A stretch of DNA of 64,000 bases from Nemophila menziesii (Eukaryota; Streptophyta; Magnoliopsida; Boraginales; Hydrophyllaceae): contig JARWIR010000043.1 of NCBI GenBank assembly GCA_029959085.1, positions 5,704,001 to 5,768,000 of the forward strand, written 5' to 3'. The translations under genes and the position numbers were made by a program. This document shows, in pieces, positions 1 to 11,264 of the stretch; position 1 is the stretch's first letter, and every line of letters starts with the position of its first letter. The notes below the pieces were generated by a model. The model was not told the DNA's origin. It worked only from the letters and a program-made list of their open reading frames with translations, and searched no databases.

Positions 1-120
1 GTGGGCTCTGGACACGCATTTGGTGGGCTCTTTACACGCGTTTGGTGGGCTCTTTACACGCGTTTGATGGGCTCTTTACACGCGTTTGGTGGGATCTTTA
101 CACACGTTTAGTGGGCTCTT
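1..120. repeat. 22-bp tandem repeat (minisatellite)
   Basis: Five 22-bp units beginning GTGGGCTCTTTACACGCGTT, plus a partial sixth, run from the window edge and differ at one to three positions. The array probably continues to the left of the window. No coding potential is evident. Confidence 0.9.
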
Positions 121-640
121 GTGCAGGTTAGCGGCTTCGTATAATCGCTTTTGGAGATTCAAACAATGGGTAACAAATTCACTAATCATTCACGAGAATG
201 TATCAATTGTATTAGAGAGAAATTGTATCAAAGACGATATTAAAATCAATAATCATTATTATTCACTACTCATTATTATTTACTAATCATTCACAAATAA
301 AAAATCTATTGAAGGTGGACCAGTATGAAGGCAAGAGTATCTTCCTTTTTTCTGATGGTTAGGCTATGGTTATCGATAGAGAGTCTTCTAATGGGCTGCA
401 TTTTGGTGGTCTTCAAAAAGGAGTCTTCTGTGATGTTAAGGAATTATCAATACCAGTCCATAAAACCTTCAACGGCGGTAACAAATGTCTTGTAGTTGGG
501 CCAAAAATTTTGAAGAAGAACAGTTTTTTAAAATTCAAAACTATGAGGAAACTTACTAATCAGGTTATTAATTAGAAAGAGGCGTCGTACTGTACTACCT
601 TTAAACAACCTGTTTGGAAATTGCTGCGAAAGCAATTAGC
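121..640. other. No gene seen
   Basis: AT-rich sequence between two minisatellites. The short open frames here have no recognisable protein similarity and I see no repeat or RNA structure. Confidence 0.6.
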
Positions 641-826
641 TGTGCAGGATAGCGGCTTGGTTGTGGAGGCGGTTGTTTTGCAGAAGAGTGGCGGAGGGAG
701 TAGATGTGCAGGAGAGCGGCTTGGTTGTGGCGGCGTTTGCTTTGCAGGAGAGTGGCGGAGGGAGTAGATTTGCAGGAGAGCGGATGGGTTGTGGCGGCAG
801 ATACTTTGCAGGAGAGCGGCTGTGAA
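641..826. repeat. 64-bp tandem repeat, ~2.9 copies
   Basis: Units start at 641, 705 and 769 with the motif TGTGCAGGAGAGCGGCTTGG. Each carries an internal second copy of GCAGGAGAGTGGCGG, so the 64-bp unit is itself a diverged duplication of about 32 bp. It is GC-richer than the surroundings. Confidence 0.9.
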
Positions 827-1735
827 AATGGTGAATAAAAAGGTTAATGAGGGTTTGGTTCTTAAGATATTTAATATTATAAATAGATATTGTAATAATT
901 GGTATATGGGTATAATAGGTAGTAATATGTTAGGAATATTATTTCTGGACTCTATAAGGTTAAACTATTGAAGTGGACTTATTTAGACAAGATATTTTGA
1001 GATTTGGACTTAATTAGAAATTAACATACGTATGATTCAATATATACACATGAAAATATTAAATAGTATCTAATCCAAATAACTTTCATATAAATAAAAT
1101 TGTAAGATTTAAATCAACTTTCATATAAAATAAAATATATTCTTTTTTATTAAAATCTACAAAGTAATAAAAAAAATTAATAACTTTTTCAATTATTATT
1201 ATAGAAAAAGTTTAATTAGATACAATATAAAATTAAAAAAAAAACACTTTATATTACAATATTTAAAAAAAATTATATTATTTTCATTATTCAAAACATG
1301 TATAATTTGAAAACAATCATTGCAACTTTATAAAAATAAATTTTTTAAAAGAAAAATATCTATTTATCTAATAAGAATTATATAATATTTAAATATCAAG
1401 ATGGAATTCACAGGATAATAAATCTATCTGTCTATCATTTAAAAATTTAAAATTACTAAACATTTAAAAATAATTAATAATTAAAATTATTTGAGAATTG
1501 CAGTAACATTCATTATTCATAATCTCTCTATATCTATATAATAAAATACTTCTTTAAATAGGTTAGATCCTTTACAAAAAAGACGACTATGATCGTTTGT
1601 GATCCCTTAATTTACTTATTCATATTAATTTTATTAATTATTTTTTTACTAATGAAAAACTTAATCGGCCCTTATCTCACTCAATTAGACATCTGAAGGT
1701 TCCGTATTCGATCCTCGTTATCGCAATCCTCTAAC
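827..1735. other. AT-rich, no gene seen
   Basis: Very AT-rich sequence with many A and T runs. No open frame, repeat or element terminus that I can support. Confidence 0.6.
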
Positions 1736-2706
1736 TTTTAACTTAACCCAAATTTTTAACCTTAACCTCAAACTCAACCTCGACCTGTAAATTAAACTTA
1801 ACCTCAACCTGTAACTTAACCTTAACCTTATCCCTAGCCCTAGCCCTAGCCCTAGCCTTAGAACTAGTTGTAGCCATGGTCTTGGCCTTAGGCTTAGCCT
1901 TAAATTAACCTAAAATTAACCCTTAACCCCTTAGCCCCTTAACTTTAACCTTAGCCTCAACCTTGTAACTATTAGCCTTAACCAAATCCTTAACCATAAC
2001 CGAATATTAACCTTAACCTTAAACTTAAACTTAAACTTAAACTTAAACTTAAACTTAAACTAAAACTTAAACTTAAACTTAAACTTAAACTTAAACTTAA
2101 ACTTAAACTTACCCTTACCCTTACCCTTACCCTTAACCTTAACCTTAATCTTAACCTCAACTTTAACCTTAAACTTAACCTTAACCTTAAATATTACACC
2201 TTAAACATTAAACCTTAAACCCTAAACCATACAACTCAATCTTCACCTTCACCTTAACCTCAACCGTAAATTTAAACTTAAACCTTAAACCTTAAAATTA
2301 ACCTTAACCTTATACATTAATCTTAACCTTAAACCTTAAACATTAAACCTTAACTTTAACCTTCACCTTAAACTTTACTTTTTTAACCTTTATCTGAACC
2401 TTAAAGTTAAAACTTTATCTTAACCTTAAAATTAAAACTTAACCTTAACATTTGACCCTGAACTTTAAACCTTAACATTAACTTTCATCTTAACCTTAAC
2501 CTTAACCAAATGACTTTTTATAACGCTAGTATTCAACCTTAAATCTTATATCTTAGTAAACCTTAACCTTAAACCTTAAAATATACATCTTAAACCTTAA
2601 CTTTAACTTTAACCTTAACCTTAAAATTAACCTTAATTTTTACCTAAATATTAACCCTTAACCTTAACCTTAAACGTAACTTTAACCTTAACCTTAACCT
2701 TGACTA
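1736..2706. repeat. Degenerate hexanucleotide array (CCTTAA/CTTAAA type)
   Basis: About 970 bp are built from 6-mers related to CCTTAA. Homogenised blocks include CCCTAG (about 1832-1858), TTAAAC (about 2020-2110) and TTACCC (about 2111-2135). The period is 6, not the 7 of the plant telomere repeat TTTAGGG, so this is a telomere-like microsatellite rather than true interstitial telomere DNA. One strand is strongly C-rich and the other G-rich. Confidence 0.85.
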
Positions 2707-3886
2707 TCATTCGATTCCCGTCGACGAAACAATTTTCTTAAGTGTCTCCAGATAATGGGTTTTACCTGGTAATACATATAATTGTTGGTAAGTTATGTGT
2801 ATTACATTTGTTTTTAATATAAATCTTTGACAAAAATAATCTTAATTTTAATATTTTGTTAGAATTAAGAATTTTTTGAATTTCAGTCTAAAATAAAGGA
2901 TAATTTGTCAAAGTATAAAAAATTCTAGTAAAATTAAATAGTAATGTAAATATATTCAAACTTTGACTTGAATTTTGTAAATCATATCTTTAATTTTATT
3001 TTAGAATTACATGATTCACATAAAATTTAATTTTAAAAAAATCATAATCACTAGAAAGCAATTTCATAGTGGAAACAACACTTAACTTTTATATATTATA
3101 TTCTTTCAGACAAGAATTAGTTGAGGTGTTCACTAGCTAGCAAAGCTTTTCTTCTTACCTTTCATTGATTTACAATTGTTGACTCAAATTAAATCGTACA
3201 TTTACCGCGTTTGTCTTTTTTCATCATGCATTTCATAAGTGATTTAAAGATGCTTCATGATATATAGCTGGACTCCTATTTATTTGGTTATTGTTTGCTA
3301 GATAATATATATATAAGTCTTCTAGTTATAGTATCTTTAACGTATCATAGTGCATAATTTTTTAGTACACTTATAGGAGACACTATTACAGCAGACACTA
3401 TTATAGCTTATGCTAAGTGGAAATTTACAAAAACTAGGTGTGATATTATCGTTTAAACTGAAGATGGTCATCGATAAAGTAAAGATGGTTAATTTTTTCA
3501 AAATAAAAAATAACAGGTACGCCCCCTTGCCGATAGGCTCTTTTCTTGGGGGGATAATCAATTTTATTTCTGGTCACAATATAACAAGATTGACAGATTT
3601 TAGATATGTGAAGTGCGATTAGTTGAAAAGTTGAGTTCTTGTCTAGAAATGATTAATTAAGATCAAGTTTAGCAAGTGTGGGTTTTGGAACAAAAAAAAA
3701 AAGCAAGTGTGGGTTTTCACGCTTGTCTCCCTGCAAATCTTTTTTTTGTCAACTTCACCCTGCAAATTTGAGTGTCTCGTGTTTAGGAGTCTTTAAGAAT
3801 ATATACCTCTACCTTTTTTGTTCTATCCGGATATAAATCTAAAAAATAAATAAATTATTAAATAATTGTGCATGATTTAAAATGTA
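2707..3886. other. No gene seen
   Basis: AT-rich non-coding sequence up to the target-site duplication of the outer MITE at 3887. A short overlapping open-frame pair near 3337-3622 shows no recognisable protein. I see no element termini. Confidence 0.55.
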
Positions 3887-4672
3887 ATTGTGCATAAGGG
3901 TGGAGCCAAAAACTTTTAATAGGGGGCTCAAAAGAGTTCAGAGCAACTAGAGATGGCAACGGTTTGGTTTTTTGTAAATATATCAAAAGCTATAACCAAA
4001 ACCTTTATTTTATTAAAAACGATAACCTTACGGTTTTAACCATCGGTTACACTTTTCAAAACCATAATCGTATTATTCGGTTTTGGTTTTTTAAACGGTT
4101 TTACGATTATTAACCATGACCAAATGATAATTTAATAAATATATTATTTTCCATCAAATAAAACACACATATAAGAAAAATCTTCATGGTATATAAATTA
4201 TTGTGTTGGTTTTTGATTAATTGCATATTTATTATTTTGTTTGTTAAATCTAGTATTAGACTTTTGGTTTTAGATTTCAATATAGGGTAAAGCCTTCCTG
4301 AAACCCTTTATCTTTCCCCAAAGTGCGCGATCCGCCCCTGATCTTCATTTTTACCCTTTCTGGCCCTCCATCTCAATACTTTGTGACGCCGTTAGCCCTT
4401 TTTTTGTTTTTCTGTTAATTGACCGTTAGTCAACGCCACATGGCGCCAGGTCATCGCCAAGTCATCGTCACATCACCGCCACGTACGCATGACGTCACCA
4501 GCAAATTACACAGTCATTTTTTTAAAATTATTTTTCTTCTTCTTTTAATTCTTCTTTCTTTATTTTTACAGAAAATCAAACCAAATCTGTAACATATTTC
4601 TCCTAAAATCAATCTGTCTCTCTCCTAAACTCAATCCCTATAGTTCTCACAGAAGAGCAGCGAGAAGAACTA

Positions 4673-5395
4673 GTGCGAGAAAAACTTACAGTTTCGGAAT
4701 TACAAACGAGCAGCGAGAAGAATCAATCAGGTGGGACCCATGATTACGGAGAGGGGAAAATCAGCATTAGATTTTTCGATGAGTTTCCCAAAACCGATTT
4801 GTTTGATGTGTTACCGGATGATCTAGTGGTTTTGATTCTTTGTAAACTCAGTTCCACCGCTGATACTCCTGCTGATTTCTTTAACGTCGCTTTAAAGTGA
4901 GTATTTTCAGCAAAAATAATGTTAAAGGTTTGATTTTTATGAGAAATGATTTTATGATTTACTTGTTTTTGTGTTTCAGATGCAAAAAATTTAAAGGGTT
5001 GGCTCTTCAATCTGTTGTATTAGCTAAAGCGTCTTAGAAAATGTTGGCTGTTAAAGCTATAAACTGGTCTGATTCGGCTCACCGTTTTCTTAAGCTTTGT
5101 GCCGATTCTGGAAATGTTGAAGCTTGCTATACTCTCGGCATGGTAAGTATATATTTAATATATATTTGTGTAAATTAATTTCTGGACATTTATGAGTGTG
5201 ATTTGACTGTAAAATACAGATAAGATTCTACTGTTTAGAAAGCAGAGGAAACGGAGCATCGTTAATGGCGAAAGCAGCGATTGGTTCTCACGCGGCGGCG
5301 TTATATTCGCTAGCAGTTATTCAGTTTAACGGAAGTGTAGGTTCAAAGAACGGAAAAGATCTCCGTGCAGGAGTGGCGCTTTGTGCTACTCAAGT
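4673..5395 (+). pseudogene. Captured F-box/Sel1 (MYND-type) gene fragment
   Basis: Three exon-like blocks (about 4673-4896, 4980-5142 and 5220 to about 5395) are joined by GT-AG introns. They encode an F-box (FDVLPDDLVVLILCKLS), then Sel1-like sequence (NWSDSAHRFLKLCADSGNVE, then RFYCLESRGNGASLMAKAA and AALYSLAVIQFNGS). The order and sequence match plant F-box proteins of the At1g67340/At5g50450 type, which continue with more Sel1 repeats and a MYND zinc finger. Those are absent here. An in-frame TAG at 5035-5037 stands where these proteins have Gln, a C-to-T change. Kept introns mean DNA-level capture, not retroposition. Family identity is from memory of these conserved proteins; the pseudogene status is read directly. 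Confidence 0.85.
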
Positions 5396-5640
5396 ATACA
5401 ACTGTGGCATTAAGAGAAGATTATAGGCGTGGAAAATTGGTGGACCCATATCCTCTTGCTCGATATAGATAGAAGTTTCATCATGTGATGAGAACTGGTT
5501 TAATTTATCGAAATAGAGGGGTAGATATTTTACCTCAGTTGAATAATATAGATGAGAATAATGTTGAAGAAGAAGAATAAGAGAGTGGTGATGAAGAATA
5601 TGAGTTTGAAATGGATATGGATAATGGATTTTTTATTTGA
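5396..5640 (+). pseudogene. Unidentified second coding-like segment in the Pack-MULE
   Basis: After the Sel1 similarity ends near 5395 the frame continues through a different sequence. It contains GKLVDPYPLARYR, then VMRTGLIYRNRGVDILPQLN, and a very acidic tail. It is interrupted by at least three stop codons. The acidic C-terminal composition suggests the end of some protein gene. I do not recognise it; it could be a second captured fragment or original element sequence. Confidence 0.4.
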
Positions 5641-5944
5641 TCGATCAAAAGCAGAAGAGTCTCAATTGGTTTGATATGGGTTTTGTCTTTTTTTTAATTG
5701 AGTGTTTGATTGAGCAATTTAGTTTTATATTGTATTTTTTTTATTTTAATCGAGTGTTTGATTGAGTAATTTAGTTTTATATTGTATTTTTTTGAGTTGT
5801 AATGAAGAACACCAAGAACACCAAGAATGTGTGTGTTTTAGTGGGTTAGTGTATGTGTTTTGATGTGTTTGTGTTGGTGTAAATGTGTTATAAGGGATAA
5901 ATGACAAAATTGCCCTTGCCACATTGTACAAAAAATCTCAGCTG
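5641..5944. other. Pack-MULE interior, non-coding
   Basis: Contains a short direct duplication of about 60 bp (ATCGAGTGTTTGATTGAG-type sequence near 5690-5730 and 5745-5790) and GT-rich sequence at 5825-5890. It leads into the right inverted repeat. I see no gene. Confidence 0.6.
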
Positions 5945-7049
5945 CGGATGATGTGGCGGTGACGTGGAGCTTATGTGGCGATGACCTGGCGCCATGTGGC
6001 GTTGACTAACGGTCAATTAACATAAAAACGAAAAAAGGGCTAACGGCGTCACAAAGTATTGAGATGGAGGGCCAGAAAGGGTAAAAATGAAGATCAGGGT
6101 CGGATCGCGCACTTTGGGGAAAGATAAAGGGCTTCAGGAAGGCTTTACCCTTCAATATATCTAATTTAACCTTTATTATTATAGAATTTGAATATATATA
6201 TATATATATTCGGTTATTCGGCTATTTGGTTTTATATTTATCTAAAACCATAACCTATCGGTTTTAACCATTGGTTACACTTTTCAAAACCATAACCTAA
6301 TGGTTTTAACCATGGCTATACAACCCGGTTTTTAATCGATTCCGTTATCACCAATTTCGGTTTTTAATTGTAACCATTGTCATCCCTAGGGGCAACGTCT
6401 TTGGATTTTTTTTAGAATTATTTGCACTATAGGTCCATATATTATGTAAGAATTACAAAATAAATCCTTATATTATACAAAACTGCACGATAAGTTTTGA
6501 AATAATTTTTTTAATTAGTTTTCTTTTTTAAATATAAAATAACATATAATTTATTAAAAAAATAAATTATTTATATAAATAAAATAACTATAAATCTTAT
6601 ATAAGAAATTTGAAAAATTAAGAGAATAAATGAAAAATCTAAAAAATTTAGGAGGCAAAATAAAAAAAAAAAAAAATTTAGAAGGTAAAATAGCTTATAA
6701 TTAATCTCTTTTAAAAAAAAAAAAAAATAGAAGGGGCATAGCCCCCCAAAACTCAACTGAGCCACTTTTTTTTGTTCCAAACCTTACTTAAATAAAAAAA
6801 CAGTTATTACAAAAGTTAACCAATTCCCGAAGGAACAGTTTCAGCCTTAATTATCTCGACTAGCCTACTCGGATACGTGTCTAACCACGAGCCTCGCATG
6901 TTGCCACTAAGACCATTTCCAGCAGATACGGTATATTCATATATACTGTATAATATTCAAAAAATGCAGTAAAAGACCAAGTTTACTCTCTCCAGCAGAT
7001 GCGGCAAATAAAGGGCCCCACAAACCAAGCACGGTATATCCCATCTCCT

Positions 7050-7924
7050 TTACGCTACTTCCGTTGCATTTTTTGATACGGTAAAAATTCTAACGGCTAT
7101 AAATATAGCCGTTGAAGAATTGATTATAAAACCTCTACACCCAAATCCAATTGAACAAACAGAAATCATACAAAAATTGAAGGAAAAATCAAAGAAAAAA
7201 ATTTGTGGAGAAGAATGTTTGAAGGTAAATTTTTTTTTTTTAATATTCAATCCAGGTTGTTATGTTAAAATTTCTTTTTTTTAATATTCAATCCATTGCA
7301 AAATTTAAATTCTTACCTTGATTTGCAGAGAAAGAAAAAACATAGTTGAGTTTGCAAATAATCAGAAGCCCAAATTGATTTGATTTACAGAGAAGAAAGG
7401 AATTTGATTTGCAGAGAAGAAAGGAAAAATACATCAAAAGCCCAAATTGATTTGATTTGCAGAGAAGAAAGGAATTTGATTTGCAGAGAAGAAAGGAAAA
7501 ATACAGGCGCTTGAATTGTATTGCAGAAGCCCAAATTTCAGGTTTATCTATTTTGTTTACATTATTTGGTGAATGGTACATATATACAGATGAGATGAGA
7601 TGCAGTTACTTTTTAGTGTTTTAAGAAAAAAAAAATTAGGTTATTGTTTTTTTTCCAACGTTTGTGTATATATATATATTTTTTTTTTTTTTGCTTGGAA
7701 ATTTTAAAAATAAATATATTGAGAGAAAAAAATAGAGATATTTTTTTAAATTTTTATACTATTTCTATTTTATTATTTGTTAGGATATATATATATATAT
7801 ATACAAAAATTTATACTAATTTTTTTGTTTTTGTTTATTAATACAAGTACCAAAAAAAATTATTATTTTTATTAGATATTATTTATTTAACTTCTAATTA
7901 GTTAATAAATAATATATAGGTTTA
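7050..7924. repeat. Harbinger left arm with ~68-bp tandem duplication
   Basis: Leader of the Myb-like gene. Between about 7370 and 7505 a unit of about 68 bp occurs twice, and each copy contains a ~22-bp sub-repeat TTGATTTGCAGAGAAGAAAG. AT-microsatellites occur at 7665-7680 and 7785-7803. The open frame on the minus strand through this repeat is only the repeat read in reverse. The Myb-like start codon follows at 7925. Confidence 0.8.
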
Positions 7925-8925
7925 ATGAATTATCAAAATTATTTTGAGGAGGATCAAAGTTTAGATGATATTACTATGTTCGAACAAAATGAAAAGACAC
8001 ATGAGCCAAGTTCCCAGCCAAGTTCCCAACCAAAACCCAAAGGAAAAGAAAAGACATCTGCTCCAAAATCACAAGGAAAAGAAATGACGTCTGCTATACG
8101 TAAACAAAAAAAATTTGATATCGAAGAAGATATACAACTCTGCAAGTCATGGTTGACTGTTAGTGACGACGGAATAACTGGAACCGATCAAACGTTAAAA
8201 GGATATTGGGAAAAGATTATTGATCATTACAACAAACACAAGGAATTCGAAAGCACTCGTTCATTTCGATCCCTCCAGACGCGATTTAGGACTATCACTA
8301 AATTGGTAAATCAATTTGTCAGCTGTTATACTCAAATGCAAACTTTGAACCAAAGTGGAAAAACTGAACAAGATAAGGTATTTTGATTATTTAAATTAAT
8401 AAATTATTATTGTTATTATATTGTATGTTCATGTAACAAGATTATTGTTTAATTCAGGTTGATGATGCCAAAGCACTATATGCACAAAGGTATATACCAC
8501 CTAAGTTTGGGTTTGAACATTGTTGGCGTGTATTGAGACAGTCAGAAAAGTGGCATTGCGAGAGTAAGAAAAAAGCAAAAGCAAATAAAGATAGTACTCT
8601 GGGGGCTATAGATATTGATGATGATAACGATACGGAGGAAATTCTTTATGGAACCATGCCGAGACCAAGTGGAAGAAATGCTGATAAAGAAAAAGCTAAA
8701 CGGGGAAAGCGTAATGCAAGTGGATCAGAAGCGTTGTCGATTGTACAAAGTATTCAACGTGTAGCTGAAATCAGGGTATGGGAGCTTGAGGAAAAAAAGA
8801 AAGAAGCAGCAATTGAGCGAGAACATGAGATTATGACCTTGGATATGACAAACATGGAACCACACTTGAAAGCATTTTGGATAGCCAAACAATACGAGAT
8901 TATTGAAAAACACCAAAATGGTTGA
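7925..8925 (+). CDS. Harbinger Myb/SANT-like accessory protein, intact
   Basis: Two exons, 7925-8377 and 8458-8925, separated by an 80-nt intron with GT-AG ends, give 306 codons with no interruption. The N-terminus is Ser/Pro/Gln/Lys-rich. A Myb/SANT-like trihelix follows (FDIEEDIQLCKSWLTVSDD, then YWEKIIDHYNKH and SLQTRFRTITKLVNQF). The C-terminus has the NAM-associated type Glu/Lys-rich helix. In this transposon group such proteins bind the element ends and help the transposase into the nucleus (established for rice Ping and PIF relatives). ATG 7925 is chosen because stops precede it and it heads the conserved part. Domesticated or autonomous plant genes annotated as 'NAM-associated' are often this protein. 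Confidence 0.88.
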
Positions 8926-9155
8926 TCTATTGTTTTATCATTACTTTTAGTTTAGTATCTGAATTATGTAATGTTTAGACTATTTTATTTTATTATGTAT
9001 TATCTTTTTCTTAATTATTTGATATGGAAAACATGCAATTTCTTAATTAAAGATCATACAATTCGAAAAACAATAAAAGACAAAGTTCGAAAACATGGAA
9101 AAAAGATGGAAGGTAAAGTGAACAAAGAAACCATACATAAAAACACAAAAGGATC

Positions 9156-10453
9156 TTACTCGTTTCCATGACATGTCCACTGGTGCTCAATGAGATCTAC
9201 TTGTAGTTGGAGATGCATTTGTCTATTTTCAATGTGATAACGCGCATCTAAAAATTCAGTAGTGTCTCTTGTATGATCCCTTGGGATTGCGGAATTTGAA
9301 CTCTCGCCAATATCATAGTCTGAATCGTAGTTATCAACACCACCTTGATCTTCAACTATCATATTGTGTATTATTATGCAAGCAGACATGATTAGTTTCA
9401 TGGTTGACATATCCCAAAACCTAGAAGGGTTTCTGATGATAGCAAATTGAATTTGGAGGACCCCAAATGCACGTTCAATGTCCTTCCTGGCTGCATGATG
9501 GCACTCAACAAAATATTTGTTCTTCTGACCTTGTGGTGCCGATAAGGCTTTGACGAAGGTTGCCCACTTTGGATATATACCATCAGCAAGATAGTAACCC
9601 ATGTTATAATTATGTCCATTAACTTCATAATTGATTGTAGGGGTTCACCCATGCGCCAGATCGTCAAAAACGTGTGATCTATTAAGAACATTTATATCAT
9701 TACACGAACCTGGTAAGCCGAAAAAGGAGTGCCATATCCAGAGATCATGTGTGGCCACCGCTTCTAGTATGACAGTTGGCTCTTTCTTATGTCCAGAAAA
9801 GACACCACTTCTACGTTTTGGGCAATTTTTTCATTTCCAGTGCATGCAGTCTATGCTTCCCAACATACCAGGAAAACCTCTTTCTTTGTTGTATTCTAGA
9901 ATTCTGGCGGTATCCTCTGCAGTTGGTGTTCTCATGTATTCATCTGAGAATAGTTCAACTATTGCCTTTACAAATGCTCGTAATGATTCTATTATGGTAC
10001 TTTCTGCCATCCGCAACCCATCGTCAATGGAATCAGCACTTGATCCATATGCAAGCATTTTCATTGCAGCTGTGACTTTTTGTAAAGATGAACATCCCAT
10101 TATATGGGCAGCATTTGGGCTCTGGACAAAATATGGGTCATGCGCTTCAACCGCGGCATGAATTCTACGAAAAAGTCTACTACTCATGCGAAACCTCCTA
10201 CGAAAATACGTCTCAGGATATGTTGGTGTAGGTGCAAAGTAATCATTATAGAGTCTTACATGGCCTGCATGCCTATCTCGATCAATAGTTCTACGACCGA
10301 CAACAGAGCCTCCATGTACTTTGGATGCTTCTTGCTCTTGAATGAATAACTCTTGAACTTGTAACAACATCTCGAACTCCTCGTCAGTTTCGAGTTCGTT
10401 TGAAAGTGGTGTTTTTTGGCGAAAACTAAACTTGGGACACGTTTAGGACCCAT
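9156..10453 (-). pseudogene. PIF/Harbinger DDE transposase, inactivated
   Basis: Encodes the Harbinger DDE_4 nuclease. The catalytic blocks are visible: first Asp in GSIDCMHWK, second Asp in GLPGSCNDINVLNRS, Glu in DIERAFGVLQ. The helix-rich N-terminal region (RRRFRMSSRLFRRIHAAVEA) is also present. The frame is continuous from about 10430 to the stop at 9156 except for two in-frame TGA codons at 9831-9833 and 9645-9647, both where the family has Trp (TGG). A likely start at 10451-10453 (MGPKRVP) is out of frame by one base, suggesting a 1-nt loss near 10434-10436. As written it cannot make transposase. It shares no transcript with the opposing Myb-like gene; their 3' ends converge at 8925 and 9156. 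Confidence 0.93.
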
Positions 10454-11264
10454 ATCGAAGTATAAACGAGAGAAGATTGAAAATCTATGCAAATTTTGGC
10501 TTACAAAGCTAAGTGAATTGTGTGGTTACATTATGAGATTGAGGGTTATATTTATAGGGCAAAATTTCACATGTTTTCATAAAAAAAGAATCTTCATGGT
10601 ACAACACATTATTAGATTTTCGATGGAACAACACACTATTAAATTCTAGATGGGACAACACATTATATAACTAGTGCACAAGTTATCTTGATGTAACAAC
10701 ACATTATGGCTACTTCCCAATATAATTCGATGGGACAACACACATTTTGATATAATCATTCATTTTAGATATTTTTAATATTTTACAATTTATGCATATT
10801 TTCAAGATTCGTGACCATATTATGTTGATATATTTTTAAAAAAAAATTGACGTGAAAATTCATTTTTATGTAAATTTTAAAAATTTAATATAAGATTTAT
10901 CCTTTATATTAAATAAAAACAATTCAATTGTATAAATATATATATATATATATATATTAAAAAAACATTTAAACTAATCGATTCTAAAATTAAATATTAA
11001 AATATTATTATTTTTAATATTGCGAGAAATAATTATTATTATTATTATTATTTATGTTATTATAAAAGTATAATTGAAATTTAAAATTATAAATAAATAA
11101 TAGAGTAACTGAAATAGTAATACTGGAAATTGATGCGGCATAATTATAGAGTAGCTGAAATAGTAATACTGGAAATTGATGCGGTATAATTATAGAGTAG
11201 CTGTATTTTGATACGGTATAATGAAATATAGAGTATGAAAATAGTGCATCTGCTGGAGATGGTC
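10454..11264. repeat. Harbinger right arm with subterminal repeats
   Basis: Non-coding. Several copies of a GATGGGACAACACA-type 14-mer lie between about 10600 and 10745. Near the end (about 11102-11215) a ~46-bp unit containing GAAATAGTAATACTGGAAAT is repeated about 2.5 times. Subterminal repeats of this sort are usual transposase or Myb-like protein binding sites in PIF elements; that role is inferred. Confidence 0.75.

Larger units (their letters stand above)
4285..6150. mobile_element. Pack-MULE carrying an F-box/Sel1 gene fragment
   Basis: The long terminal inverted repeats are nearly identical over about 190-200 bp (4285 to about 4485, and about 5945 to 6150). Both begin GGGTAAAGCCTTCCTGAA. 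A perfect 9-bp target-site duplication TTCAATATA lies at 4276-4284 and 6151-6159, the size made by Mutator-like elements. There is no mudrA-like transposase. The interior holds a host-gene fragment with introns (4673 to about 5400). Its place inside the hAT element at 3948-6388 makes it the younger insertion of the two. Confidence 0.93.
3948..6388. mobile_element. Second hAT-like element inside the outer MITE
   Basis: The ends are inverted: TAGAGATGGCAACGGTT on the left and the complement of TAGGGATGACAATGGTT on the right. This is the TAGGGATGGCAA type of hAT end. The flanks AGAGCAAC (3940-3947) and GGGGCAAC (6389-6396) form an 8-bp duplication with two mismatches. Subterminal sequence is rich in GGTTTTAACC and GGTTATGG on both sides. 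With the Pack-MULE and its duplication removed the element is about 566 bp and non-coding, so it is non-autonomous. Confidence 0.75.
6911..11264. mobile_element. PIF/Harbinger transposon, 4.35 kb
   Basis: Terminal inverted repeats start GACCATTTCCAGCAGAT on the left and, on the complement, GACCATCTCCAGCAGATG on the right. The flanks are the 3-bp duplication TAA (6908-6910 and 11265-11267), which is diagnostic for PIF/Harbinger. The two expected genes face each other: the Myb/SANT-like ORF on plus (7925-8925) and the DDE transposase on minus (9156-10453). It sits inside the LINE-A RNase H region. Joining the flanks (minus one TAA) restores an open LINE frame from the KLADGVAKYKL motif into the LINE stop at 6816-6818. 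Confidence 0.95.

Noticed and set aside
1736..2706. True interstitial telomere
   Set aside because: Period is 6 and the canonical TTTAGGG/CCCTAAA unit is not the repeating motif.
7288..7581. Open frame with repeated FLLCKSN on the minus strand
   Set aside because: It is the reverse of the ~68-bp tandem duplication in the Harbinger left arm, not a gene.
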